NCBI RefSeq assembly: GCF_003387615.1
Contig: NZ_QUNS01000014.1
Span: 1 to 45,820, forward strand
Direction: 5' to 3'
Origin: Tenacibaculum gallaicum
GTDB taxonomy: Bacteria; Bacteroidota; Bacteroidia; Flavobacteriales; Flavobacteriaceae
DNA length: 45,820 nt
Part shown: piece after piece, positions 1 to 7,684 of the stretch
Numbering within the stretch: the stretch's first letter is position 1
Layout: every line of letters starts with the position of its first letter
The notes under the pieces: generated by a model
The model's input: only the letters and a program-made list of their open reading frames with translations
Database searches by the model: none
Told to the model about the DNA's origin: nothing
Made by a program: the position numbers and the translations under genes

Positions 1-48
1 CATTAGCGCCGATGGTACTGCCAATGGTGGGAGAGTAGGTCGTTGCCT
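1..48 (+). rRNA. rrf: 5S rRNA, 3' end (partial)
   Basis: The first ~48 bases match the conserved 3' part of bacterial 5S rRNA: the GCGCCGATGGTACTGC segment followed by GGGAGAGTAGGTCG and a short closing stem strand. The 5' part lies outside the window, so an rRNA operon probably ends here. A rho-independent terminator follows immediately, as expected for the end of an rRNA operon. The exact 3' end is estimated. Confidence 0.9.
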
Positions 49-56
49 TTCTTTAT

Positions 57-94
57 AAAACCTCAATCTTTTAGTAGATTGAGGTTTTTTTTAT
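57..94 (+). terminator. Terminator of the rRNA operon
   Basis: A 10-bp stem, AACCTCAATC paired with GATTGAGGTT, is followed by a run of eight T residues just downstream of the 5S 3' end. It is a strong intrinsic terminator. Confidence 0.88.
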
Positions 95-329
95 GCACCT
101 ATTTTAGGTTGAATACTTTCTTAAGAGTAGAAATCTCTTAAAGAAAGACTTTCTTAGTTAGAATATCAAGAGCGAAAATTGATCAAGAACTATTTAGGAG
201 GCTATGTTGACGTATAGGAGAGGAGTATAAAGAGATGTTTTCGAAGATGCGTAAAAGAAGTATAAACGTAAGAAAAAGTAATGTAAACATTACAGTATTT
301 GGATTTGTGGATCTAAATACAATCAGGTA
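95..329. other. Non-coding gap with one hairpin
   Basis: I see no gene here. An imperfect 12-bp hairpin lies at 116-147 (CTTTCTTAAGAG paired with CTCTTAAAGAAAG, one bulge). It has no T-tract, so it is not an obvious terminator. Confidence 0.4.
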
Positions 330-369
330 CTAAAAAGCCTATGAGTTTTAAAATTCATAGGCTTTTTAG
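330..369 (-). terminator. Terminator of the nap operon
   Basis: A long near-perfect stem (CTAAAAAGCCTATGA paired with TCATAGGCTTTTTAG) sits 19 bp past the stop of the last nap gene on the minus strand. A/T tracts on both sides make it potentially bidirectional. Confidence 0.8.
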
Positions 370-387
370 TTTATAATAAAGTATAAT

Positions 388-1605
388 TTAATTTTTGTAA
401 CGTAATTTTCCTGTTTCAATACCAATGGCTGTTCTTGCTAAAATAGTGAATATAAGAGCTCCTAAGGCCCAAATACCTAAAGTAACACCTATTTCTATTC
501 CAGTAGGAGTGTATTCAGCTATTTTTCCGTAAGGTCCAGGAATGAAACCTGGTACAATTAAACCAAACCCTTTTTCAATCCAAATAGCTATAAATAATAT
601 AAAACAAGCAAAATATAATACTTTCAAATTGTTTCTAAGTTTATGAAAAGTTAGGATAATTGTAGCTAAGACATTTAATGAAATGGCAGTCCAAATCCAT
701 GGTAATAATGCTGTTTTTCCATCTAAACCAAAGAATAAATAATAAGCACTTTCACTATGATGTGTTGGTGCATAAAACTCTTTGAATAACTCGGAAACAA
801 GCATGATAATGTTTATTTGCGCAGCTACAGTGACTACCATAGCTATTTTTTTTATGGTTTTATCTTCTATTTTAAAGACCGTAAAGGTTCTAATAACTGC
901 TAGGACTAAAATAATTAATGCTGGACCAGCAGCAAAAGCAGAGGCTAAAAAGCGAGGACCTAACAGCGCATTATTCCAAAAAGGACGAGCTTGCAATCCT
1001 TGATATAAAAAGGCAGTTACTAAATGAATACCTACTGCCCAAAAAACGGATAAGATAGCTCCTGGTACATAAACGCTAGCTTTTGCTTCTTTACCTTGAT
1101 AGTGTCTAAATAAAATATATAATGGAATTGTGATGTTTAGAAACAAATATCCGTTTAATACAATTACATCCCAAGTAAGCATTGAATTAGGAAAGTTAAA
1201 AACCCCAAAACCAGGAATCATATGCCATAAAACAGAAGGTCCTCCCATGTCAGCAATAACAAATGCTAAACACATAATTAAAGCAGCAACAGCAAGTCCT
1301 TCTCCTATTAAAACAGCTTGTTTAAAATCAATATCTTTTAAAACATATGTCGGCATAACTAACATAACGGCGGCGGCGGCTACTCCTACTAAAAAGGTGA
1401 AGTTTGAAATATACAATCCCCAGCTAACTCTATCTGTCATTCCTGTAACACTCAATCCGTGTTCTAATTGAATGGAGTAACAATACATACCTATAAGCAT
1501 TATTAAAGTTAAAAACCCCATCCATAAATGATATTTGATAGTTCCTTTAGTAATGATATCAAAACTATCTCTAACTAAATTTCCAAAAACTTTAAGTTGT
1601 TTCAT
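388..1605 (-). CDS. NrfD/PsrC-like integral membrane quinol dehydrogenase subunit
   Basis: The 405-residue product is almost entirely hydrophobic, with about ten predicted membrane segments starting near residue 27. It fits the NrfD/PsrC (polysulfide reductase) family, which binds quinone in the inner membrane and passes electrons to a partner iron-sulfur subunit. That partner is encoded directly upstream (1616-2743), 10 bp away. The gene is last in the nap operon, just before a terminator. Function is inferred from context: it would oxidise menaquinol and feed the Fe-S protein and cytochromes supplying NapAB, in place of NapC or NapGH. The exact substrate cannot be told from sequence, and related proteins serve ActC and MopB complexes. 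Confidence 0.82.
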   Translation of the reverse strand: MKQLKVFGNLVRDSFDIITKGTIKYHLWMGFLTLIMLIGMYCYSIQLEHGLSVTGMTDRVSWGLYISNFTFLVGVAAAAVMLVMPTYVLKDIDFKQAVLIGEGLAVAALIMCLAFVIADMGGPSVLWHMIPGFGVFNFPNSMLTWDVIVLNGYLFLNITIPLYILFRHYQGKEAKASVYVPGAILSVFWAVGIHLVTAFLYQGLQARPFWNNALLGPRFLASAFAAGPALIILVLAVIRTFTVFKIEDKTIKKIAMVVTVAAQINIIMLVSELFKEFYAPTHHSESAYYLFFGLDGKTALLPWIWTAISLNVLATIILTFHKLRNNLKVLYFACFILFIAIWIEKGFGLIVPGFIPGPYGKIAEYTPTGIEIGVTLGIWALGALIFTILARTAIGIETGKLRYKN

Positions 1606-1615
1606 TGTATATTTT

Positions 1616-2743
1616 TTAGTCCATGAAATACCAGAACTTTGGTTCGGTACCTAAATCTTCTTTTAATCTGAATACTTTTTTGTTTTCTAAAACCCATCTA
1701 ATAGTACTATTAGGGTCTAATAAGTTACCAAAGATTCTAGCTCCTGTTGGACATGCTTCAACACAAGCTGGGTTTTTTCCTGCTCTGGAGCGTTGCACAC
1801 AAAAAGTACACTTTTCCATCACTCCTTTTTTACGCATTCGATTTCCTAAATAATGTTGATTGTGATTGATTTCTTCTTCTGGTACTTCTGGTTTACTCCA
1901 GTTAAACCTACGGCCATCATACGGACATGCAGCCATACAGTATCGACAACCCACACACCAATCATAATCTACAACTACTAACCCGTCTTCTTCTCTCCAT
2001 GTTGCTTGCACTGGACATACTTCTACACATGGTGGGTTATCACAATGAAAGCATTGAGTTCCCATATAAAAATGACCTTCCGCAGGAACTTCATGATAAT
2101 AATTGTCATCAGCTTCATTGAAATTAAAGCCTTTACCATCCTTCATTTCATGGATTCGGATATATTGCATTTGTGAATTTCTGTCTTGGTTATTTTCTTC
2201 AACACAAGCACTCACACAGTCCATATATCCTTGACATTTAGAAATGTTAAAAGCGTATCCAAACAATACATCTTCTTCAGCATTTTTAGAAGACATATTT
2301 ATTGTTTTTCCGGTACGTAATTGGTACGAACGCATTAAACGATTTACAGTTGCTTCTTTTTCTTCATCTGTCATTAGTTTATAGTTACCTTTAAACTGTT
2401 CCTCCCAATCTATCTGAGCTTTTTCTTTAGATTCATCGCTAGAAGTCACACTTGTACATGAAGAAACTGCTCCAGCTCCAATTAATAAACTTGCAGTTAA
2501 TTTTTTAAAAGCAGAACGTCTATCCATCTTCACATCAAATACTTGATCAAAACCATCTTTGTGCTTCTCTTCTCCTATAGAAGCATTTACCGCTGCTTTA
2601 TAAAACTCTTGTTCATTCAGTTCTTCTTTCTGGGTATGTGAATTGCAACCTCCAGATGTTTTTCCACAACCACAAGAACTATTTTTTTGTTTATGTTTAC
2701 TATTTAGGTTTAGAGTAAACCATTTTTTTTTGTTATTGCTCAT
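1616..2743 (-). CDS. NrfC-like four-cluster iron-sulfur subunit with internal Tat/lipobox-like segment
   Basis: The 375-residue ferredoxin-type electron-transfer subunit has four cysteine groups typical of NrfC/PsrB/DmsB proteins: CQGYMDCVSAC, CFHCDNPPCVEVC, CVGCRYCMAAC and CTFCVQ..CVEAC. They should hold four [4Fe-4S] clusters. About 70 hydrophilic residues precede a twin-arginine-like RRSAFKK motif (R75, R76), a hydrophobic stretch and a VSSC lipobox-like motif near residue 96. The protein may therefore be exported with a cytoplasmic tail, or use an internal start. The extension also carries a CGCG..C cluster near residues 24-33. It pairs with the adjacent NrfD-like membrane protein, which follows after 10 bp. 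Together they probably carry electrons from menaquinol to the cytochromes and NapAB. Confidence 0.85.
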   Translation of the reverse strand: MSNNKKKWFTLNLNSKHKQKNSSCGCGKTSGGCNSHTQKEELNEQEFYKAAVNASIGEEKHKDGFDQVFDVKMDRRSAFKKLTASLLIGAGAVSSCTSVTSSDESKEKAQIDWEEQFKGNYKLMTDEEKEATVNRLMRSYQLRTGKTINMSSKNAEEDVLFGYAFNISKCQGYMDCVSACVEENNQDRNSQMQYIRIHEMKDGKGFNFNEADDNYYHEVPAEGHFYMGTQCFHCDNPPCVEVCPVQATWREEDGLVVVDYDWCVGCRYCMAACPYDGRRFNWSKPEVPEEEINHNQHYLGNRMRKKGVMEKCTFCVQRSRAGKNPACVEACPTGARIFGNLLDPNSTIRWVLENKKVFRLKEDLGTEPKFWYFMD

Positions 2744-2752
2744 GCCTAAAAA

Positions 2753-3379
2753 TTATTTACGTTCTTTTACTTTTTGAGTATTAAATCTTGCAGGCCACTT
2801 AGTGTCAAAGCTAGGTGAATGTGGGTTATGACAATTAACACAGGTCATAGAAGCTCTTGGTGAAGCCCAACTTTCAATTCGTTTTCCGTGAGCACCTCCT
2901 GTCCAATCTTTGTATTGTTTTTGATGGCATTGGCTACACAGTTTATAGCTTTTATTCAAATCAATAGAATGCCCCGTTATACTCTTTAGTTTATCCATAT
3001 TATTACTATCATGACAGGTAATACAATTCATTGTATTTAATGCTGCATGATTTAATTTAATGTTCCAATGTGCCTTTTTAATATCTTTAGTTTGCATTTT
3101 TATCAAAGGTTGTGTATGACACTCAGTACATTTATAGGATTTAATTTTATCTTTTCTTGTTGGAATTAAAAAAGTGATATCATTTTCTGTAACCTCCATC
3201 ATTTTCATTCCTTCTAAATATTTTTCGGAAGAAATAGAAACTCCGTTATAGTTTTTACTTTCGGCTTCTATTTTATCTGTAATACTATGGTATTCATGTT
3301 CTTTATGCTTGCATGAAATTGATAAATATGTGAATAGAAAAGCGAAATAAACGAACTTTATATATTTGTGTTTTTTCAT
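2753..3379 (-). CDS. Tetraheme c-type cytochrome, probable lipoprotein
   Basis: The 208-residue protein carries four CxxCH heme-binding motifs (CTECH, CITCH, CSQCH, CVNCH). Its hydrophobic N-terminus ends in a lipobox-like LSISC with the lipidated cysteine at residue 23, so it is probably anchored to a membrane facing the periplasm. The start overlaps the napB stop by one base, indicating translational coupling. Position between napB and the NrfC/NrfD-like genes suggests it relays electrons from the quinol-oxidising pair to NapB. It lacks the long membrane helix and four-heme arrangement typical of NapC, and I cannot assign a named family. Calling it a nap-associated cytochrome is inference from the operon. 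Confidence 0.8.
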   Translation of the reverse strand: MKKHKYIKFVYFAFLFTYLSISCKHKEHEYHSITDKIEAESKNYNGVSISSEKYLEGMKMMEVTENDITFLIPTRKDKIKSYKCTECHTQPLIKMQTKDIKKAHWNIKLNHAALNTMNCITCHDSNNMDKLKSITGHSIDLNKSYKLCSQCHQKQYKDWTGGAHGKRIESWASPRASMTCVNCHNPHSPSFDTKWPARFNTQKVKERK

Positions 3380-4071
3380 TAATTTTCAATTTTTCTGATG
3401 AAATTACCAATGTTTTCGGTAACCTTGTTATTAGGTACATGACATTGTCTACAATTAACCCTTTCCGGATGTGTTACTCTGATTTCCTTAGGAGCACTTG
3501 GTCCTGCATGACACGCTAAACAGTTTTCTCTTAATTGTAATTGATGCGGAATTATAGGTGGGCTACCTGCTAGTGCATTATTGTTCCCTACAACAGGAAT
3601 AGTTCCTCTTTTAAAGTTTGTTTCTTTAAATAATGATTGCGTTTTTTGTGGTACATGACATTGACGACAGTTAATTTTTTCTGGATGAGGAGTAACAGGC
3701 GTGTATGCTTTGAACTTCTCTACATACCCACCATTTTCATGACATTTTAAACAATTATTTTCACCCATACTGCGTTCACCGCTACTTACTTCATGAGGTA
3801 TGCTTGGAGGTGCTCCATGAAAAGCTCTATTATCATAATAGCTTTTCATGGTTCGCTGATGCGTTTCGTCTACTGGCATTTTAGTATAATCTAACGCATA
3901 CTTTGATCGTTCAAAAACACCTGCTTCTGAAGGGATTATAGGAGTTGGTTGGTTATTCTCAATAGGGATGTAAGCTTCTTCTTGTCCTTGATAGTAACTA
4001 TAGTTCCATACAGTAATAAAGGCAATAAAGAGAATAATAAAAAGCGATATGATGCCTAAACGTTTTTTCAT
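3379..4071 (-). CDS. napB: NapB-like periplasmic cytochrome c with duplicated di-heme unit
   Basis: The 230-residue electron-transfer subunit of periplasmic nitrate reductase has an N-terminal membrane helix or uncleaved signal at residues 5-22. NapB usually binds two hemes. Here four CxxCH motifs are visible at residues 107-111, 135-139, 184-188 and 207-211. They form two similar units, each with IPH, then CLxCH, then HPE..NCRQCHVP, so the di-heme NapB module appears duplicated in tandem. It lies 4 bp downstream of napA and should pass electrons to its [4Fe-4S] cluster. NapB identity is good from the NCRQCHVP signature and position; the four-heme state is predicted from motifs only. Confidence 0.87.
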   Translation of the reverse strand: MKKRLGIISLFIILFIAFITVWNYSYYQGQEEAYIPIENNQPTPIIPSEAGVFERSKYALDYTKMPVDETHQRTMKSYYDNRAFHGAPPSIPHEVSSGERSMGENNCLKCHENGGYVEKFKAYTPVTPHPEKINCRQCHVPQKTQSLFKETNFKRGTIPVVGNNNALAGSPPIIPHQLQLRENCLACHAGPSAPKEIRVTHPERVNCRQCHVPNNKVTENIGNFIRKIEN

Positions 4072-4075
4072 AATA

Positions 4076-6403
4076 TTAAGCTTTTTCTACTTTAACCGCA
4101 CATTTCTTATAATCTGGTTCTTTTGATATTGGACAAAAAGAGTCGAGTGTGATATCATTAATTAACATATTTTCATCAAAAAACGGAACAAACACTTGCA
4201 TAGGCGCTGGTACTCCGCGTTCATTTATAGAGGCAGGTAATGTTATTGTTCCTCTACGAGTGGTAAGCTTTACCATATTTCCTGTTTTAATTTGCATACG
4301 TTTTGCATCATCAGGATTTAATTCTACATAACCATGAGGCATTGCTTTATGTAATACAGGAATACGTCTTGTCATAGATCCTGTATGCCAATGTTCAACG
4401 ACACGTCCAGTATTTAACCAATATGGATATTCAGCATCTGGCTCTTCTGCAGCGGGTTCATATGGGCGTTGCCAAATGACAGCTTTTCCATCAGGTTTTC
4501 CATAGAAATGGAATTTTTCTCCATTGCTACAGGCAGGATCATATTTAGCATTGAAACGCCATTGAGTAGATTTTCCATCAACATAAGGCCATTGCATTCC
4601 AGGGTTTTCCTTTAAAACCTCTAAAGGTGCCATATTGTGCTTTTTATTATCGTGATGCTTACGATATTCAGCATAAATTTCTTCAATATGTGATTCTTCG
4701 TTATAATAGAATTGTTTTTCATAACCTAAACGCTTAGCAACTTCTACCAATTGCCAAGTATCGCTCATAGCTTCCCCTGGTGGTTGCACCATTTGTTCAA
4801 AATATTGAGTTCTTCTTTCAGAGTTACCATACATTCCTTCACGTTCTACCCACATTGCTGAAGGTAAAATAACATCTGCTATATCAGTTGTTGGTGTTGG
4901 GTAAATGTCAGAAACGACGATAAATCGCCCTTCTTTTTTAGCAGCATCTCTATAGCGTTTTAATTTAGGCATGGTTACCATAGGATTGGTCACTTGAATC
5001 CACATAAAACGAATATCGCCTCTATCTAAAGCTCGAAACATTTCAACAGTATGGTATGTAGGTTTTGGATCGATATTTTCAACTGGTACATCCCAAATTT
5101 TTGCAGCAAATTCACGGTGTTTTTTATTCATTACCACACCATGAGGAAGCTTATGAGTTAAAGTTCCAACTTCTCTTACAGTACCACAAGCAGAAGGTTG
5201 TCCTGTTAATGAGAAAGGACTATTACCTGGAGTAGATATTTTTCCTGTTAATAAATGGATGTTGTAAATTAAGTTGTTCATCCAAGTACCTCTACTGTGT
5301 TGGTTAGGTCCCATACACCAAAGTGACATTATTTTTTTATTTGGGTCACCATAGTAAGCAGCCATGTACTTAATATCTTTAGCAGAAACTCCAGATATCT
5401 TTTCTACCTTTTCTGGGGTATAATCTTCTAAAAAAGTTTTGAACTCTTCAAAATTGATACCTTCAGGTTTATCTTTAAATTTATATTTATCTTCTAAACC
5501 ATAGCCCATATTGGTTAACCCTTTTTGGAAATTACAGTGCTTTTCTACAAAAGAATTGTTTACCCAACCGTTTTTGATAATTTCATAACAAATTGCATTG
5601 GCAACAGCCAAATCTGTTTGAGGTAAAAATAAAATAGACTTATCCGCAGCCATACTAGTACGAGTTGTACGTGTAGCAAAATCGATGATTTTTACACCTC
5701 TTTTTAAGCGTTGATCTAATAACCTAGAAAATAATACAGGATGCATTTCTGCCATATTATTTCCCCATAGCATAAAAACATCGGCATGATCAATGTCTTC
5801 ATAGGAACCCATTGGTTCATCAATTCCGAAAGAAGTTAAAAAACCAGTAACAGCACTCGCCATACATAAACGTGCATTGGCCTCAACATTATTAGTTCCT
5901 ATACATCCTTTGAAAAGTTTTGAAGCTACATATCCATCAGGAATGGTCCACTGACCTGAACCATAAATAGATACTGAATCTTTACCATAATCTTTAATGG
6001 TTTCTTTCATTTTTGAAGCAATTAAATCTAAAGCTTCTTTCATTGAGGTTTCTACATATCTACCATTCTTTTTAACTAGAGGTTTTGTCAAACGGTCTTT
6101 ACCGTACATTGCCATTACTGAATGGTATCCCTTTACACAGCATAATCCTTTATTAACTGGAGATTTAGGATCTCCTTTTACTGCGACTGCTTTACCGTTT
6201 TCAACACCAACCATCACGCCACATCCTACACCACAAAATCGGCAAGGTGCTTTTTTCCAATCTAAATTCCCTCCTTTAGGTAATTGTTCTTCTTGTTCGC
6301 CAGCAAACATAATTCCTGGAAACATAGTAGCTGCTGCTGTCATGGCAGATAATACTGCCATCTTTTTTATAAAACTTCGTCTGTTTGTTGCTGAAGTGTA
6401 CAT
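4076..6403 (-). CDS. napA: Periplasmic nitrate reductase catalytic subunit
   Basis: The 775-residue molybdopterin oxidoreductase reduces nitrate to nitrite in the periplasm. A Tat signal with NRRSFIKK (R8, R9) precedes a hydrophobic run. The [4Fe-4S] ligands follow at C54, C57, C61 and C88. The expected Mo-ligand cysteine is in NARLCMAS, about C180. Bis-MGD binding segments and the C-terminal MopB domain (LNTGRVVEHWHTGSMTRR) are present, and length is normal for monomeric or NapAB-type enzymes. The gene sits 3 bp after napD and 4 bp before napB. Folded cofactor-containing enzyme would be exported by Tat with NapD binding the signal peptide. An assimilatory NasA role is unlikely given the Tat signal and napB/napD neighbours. 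Confidence 0.95.
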   Translation of the reverse strand: MYTSATNRRSFIKKMAVLSAMTAAATMFPGIMFAGEQEEQLPKGGNLDWKKAPCRFCGVGCGVMVGVENGKAVAVKGDPKSPVNKGLCCVKGYHSVMAMYGKDRLTKPLVKKNGRYVETSMKEALDLIASKMKETIKDYGKDSVSIYGSGQWTIPDGYVASKLFKGCIGTNNVEANARLCMASAVTGFLTSFGIDEPMGSYEDIDHADVFMLWGNNMAEMHPVLFSRLLDQRLKRGVKIIDFATRTTRTSMAADKSILFLPQTDLAVANAICYEIIKNGWVNNSFVEKHCNFQKGLTNMGYGLEDKYKFKDKPEGINFEEFKTFLEDYTPEKVEKISGVSAKDIKYMAAYYGDPNKKIMSLWCMGPNQHSRGTWMNNLIYNIHLLTGKISTPGNSPFSLTGQPSACGTVREVGTLTHKLPHGVVMNKKHREFAAKIWDVPVENIDPKPTYHTVEMFRALDRGDIRFMWIQVTNPMVTMPKLKRYRDAAKKEGRFIVVSDIYPTPTTDIADVILPSAMWVEREGMYGNSERRTQYFEQMVQPPGEAMSDTWQLVEVAKRLGYEKQFYYNEESHIEEIYAEYRKHHDNKKHNMAPLEVLKENPGMQWPYVDGKSTQWRFNAKYDPACSNGEKFHFYGKPDGKAVIWQRPYEPAAEEPDAEYPYWLNTGRVVEHWHTGSMTRRIPVLHKAMPHGYVELNPDDAKRMQIKTGNMVKLTTRRGTITLPASINERGVPAPMQVFVPFFDENMLINDITLDSFCPISKEPDYKKCAVKVEKA

Positions 6404-6406
6404 GGG

Positions 6407-6646
6407 CTAATTCTTTAAGGGTGTATTAAATCCTGAAACCATAGATAATAGTTTTAAACTACTAATGGTTTCTAATTTTTGTTTTAAATTTTCTTCTTCT
6501 ATTTTGGTTTCTGTTTCAGTAACTACTACCAAAACATCTTTATTCTCAGCAGGAATTACTTCACATTCATTTAAGGTTGATAAAGCTTTGATAAGCTCAT
6601 CTTTTTTACCATCATGAGGATGTGCTAAATAACTTTTTATAGGCAT
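6407..6646 (-). CDS. napD: NapD-type chaperone for the NapA signal peptide
   Basis: The 79-residue small protein has the NapD ferredoxin-like pattern: a short N-terminal beta strand (MPIKSYLAHP), helix, then strands around CEVIPAENKDVLVVVTE. NapD binds the Tat signal of NapA and delays export until cofactors are loaded. It is the first gene of the operon and starts 3 bp before napA. The start lies 24 bp from a -7 element, which itself lies 33 bp from a CRP/FNR-like palindrome. Sequence similarity in this family is weak, so position supports the call as much as sequence does. Confidence 0.8.
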   Translation of the reverse strand: MPIKSYLAHPHDGKKDELIKALSTLNECEVIPAENKDVLVVVTETETKIEEENLKQKLETISSLKLLSMVSGFNTPLKN

Positions 6647-6669
6647 AAAATAGTTGTTAATTTCTTTAA

Positions 6670-6713
6670 CAAATTAATAAATATATGGTTACGAAAAAAA
6701 TGATATTTGTCAT
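6670..6713 (-). promoter_or_regulatory. nap promoter with CRP/FNR-like operator
   Basis: The palindrome ATGATATTTGTCAT (6700-6713) has the TGA-N6-TCA core of CRP/FNR-family sites. On the minus strand its centre (6706.5) is exactly 33 bp from the centre of a -7-like element TTAATTTG (6677-6670, 7 of 8 to TAnnTTTG). This places the operator near -41, the class II activator position. Three other promoters in this window share the same spacing. Confidence 0.65.
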
Positions 6714-6853
6714 AACTTATAGTTTATCAGTTCGTTATGTTTTTTTAGAAACAACGAATAGTTCTAAAAATAAGGTGATTAAAGACTTCCTATTTTCTTT
6801 TTTTAAATTTTAAACACGAGTAATTTATAATTAGTTTAAATAATTTGTTGTTT

Positions 6854-6897
6854 ATGATTAGCCTCATAAATAAAAAAAAGGTGAGTTTTTAATTTTG
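6854..6897 (+). promoter_or_regulatory. Promoter of the ModE-like gene with CRP/FNR-like operator
   Basis: The palindrome ATGATTAGCCTCAT (6854-6867) has a TGA-N6-TCA core centred at 6860.5. A perfect -7 element TAATTTTG lies at 6890-6897, again 33 bp centre to centre. A second palindrome, TTGAAC-N4-GTTCAA (6895-6910), overlaps the expected transcription start and could be an additional repressor or autoregulatory site. Confidence 0.6.
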
Positions 6898-6919
6898 AAC
6901 TTTAGTTCAATTATAACTT

Positions 6920-7258
6920 ATGACATATAAAATTAAAAGTAGAATATGGATAGAAGTAGATAATGTTACTTTTCTTGGTGAAGGAAGAGTTCGACTATTG
7001 AAGTCTATCAAAGCAACTAAATCACTATCAAAATCGGCAAAAGAACTGGGTATGTCGTATAAAAAAGCTTGGAATTTAATTGACTCTGTTAATAAGAAGG
7101 CAGAAAAACCAGTTGTAGTTAAAGTATCGGGTGGATTAGGAGGTGGTGGAACTACATTAACTGAACATGGTTTGGAACTTATAGAAATGTATGAGAGTAT
7201 TAATACCAACTGTTGGAAGTATTTAGACAAACAACTCGAAAAATATTCACAGGACTGA
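6920..7258 (+). CDS. ModE-like winged-helix regulator (DNA-binding domain only)
   Basis: The 112-residue protein matches the N-terminal domain of ModE-type LysR-like regulators: IWIEVDNVTFLGEGRVRLLKSI, then SLSKSAKELGMSYKKAWNLID as recognition helix region, then the GGxGGGG wing (SGGLGGGGTTLTEHG). ModE senses molybdate through C-terminal TOBE domains, which are absent here, so the protein corresponds to the single-domain form. Divergence from the nap operon, whose enzyme needs molybdenum cofactor, fits a role in controlling molybdenum-dependent respiration. How a single-domain form would sense molybdate is unknown. Its own promoter carries the same palindrome as nap. Confidence 0.83.
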   Translation: MTYKIKSRIWIEVDNVTFLGEGRVRLLKSIKATKSLSKSAKELGMSYKKAWNLIDSVNKKAEKPVVVKVSGGLGGGGTTLTEHGLELIEMYESINTNCWKYLDKQLEKYSQD

Positions 7259-7335
7259 TTTTAAGACAGAATAAGAGACCTAGAGGTTGTAAAGTAGTCA
7301 TGTTTTAAATTTTACTGTCCAACTACTTTCGCATT

Positions 7336-7613
7336 AAGAGTTCTTTAAAAGAACTACAAATTTTAATGAGAGATTATGTAGGAATTGTACGAAGTAATAC
7401 GCGCTTAAAAATAGCAAAAAAAAGCTTGATATCATTTACAATAAGGTAGAGAAACTGTATAAAACATCTAAAATAACCACTGCTCTTTGTGAGTTAAGAA
7501 ATATGGTTACTATAGCATATTTAATTATTAACCAATCATTAGAAAGAAAAGAAAATAAGGGAGGATATTTTAATATTGATAATAGTACAAAACAAGTTTA
7601 TAAATTAAATTAG
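7336..7613 (+). pseudogene. nadB: Fragment of L-aspartate oxidase C-terminus, frameshifted
   Basis: This stretch encodes the conserved NadB C-terminus in two frames. From about 7336 it reads SSLKELQILMRDYVGIVRSN, continuing to the A8 run at 7417-7424. After a shift it reads DIIYNKVEKLYK, then ELRNMVTIAYLIINQSLERK, then ENKGGYFNID, ending at the TAG near 7613. Intact NadB has ~500+ residues; the FAD-binding body is missing. The fragment is therefore a decayed relic, perhaps left by a rearrangement. It fills most of the 416-bp gap after the ModE-like gene. Family recognition is from the LRNxVxxAYLII and DYVGIVR signatures. Confidence 0.75.
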
Positions 7614-7618
7614 TTAGC

Positions 7619-7662
7619 ATGACTTTTATCATTAATTAAATCGTACTTTCTTATGATATTTG
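7619..7662 (+). promoter_or_regulatory. Promoter with CRP/FNR-like operator upstream of the CoA hydrolase/transferase gene
   Basis: The palindrome ATGACTTTTATCAT (7619-7632) has a TGA-N6-TCA core centred at 7625.5. A -7-like element GATATTTG (7655-7662, 7 of 8) is centred 33 bp downstream, the same geometry as the nap promoter. The start codon at 7685 is about 60 bp from the operator centre, as for napD. Confidence 0.65.
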
Positions 7663-7684
7663 TACCTATAAAATTTTGAATAAA

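Noticed and set aside
116..147. Terminator at the hairpin after the rRNA operon
   Set aside because: No T-tract follows; the stronger terminator at 57-94 already ends the rRNA operon.
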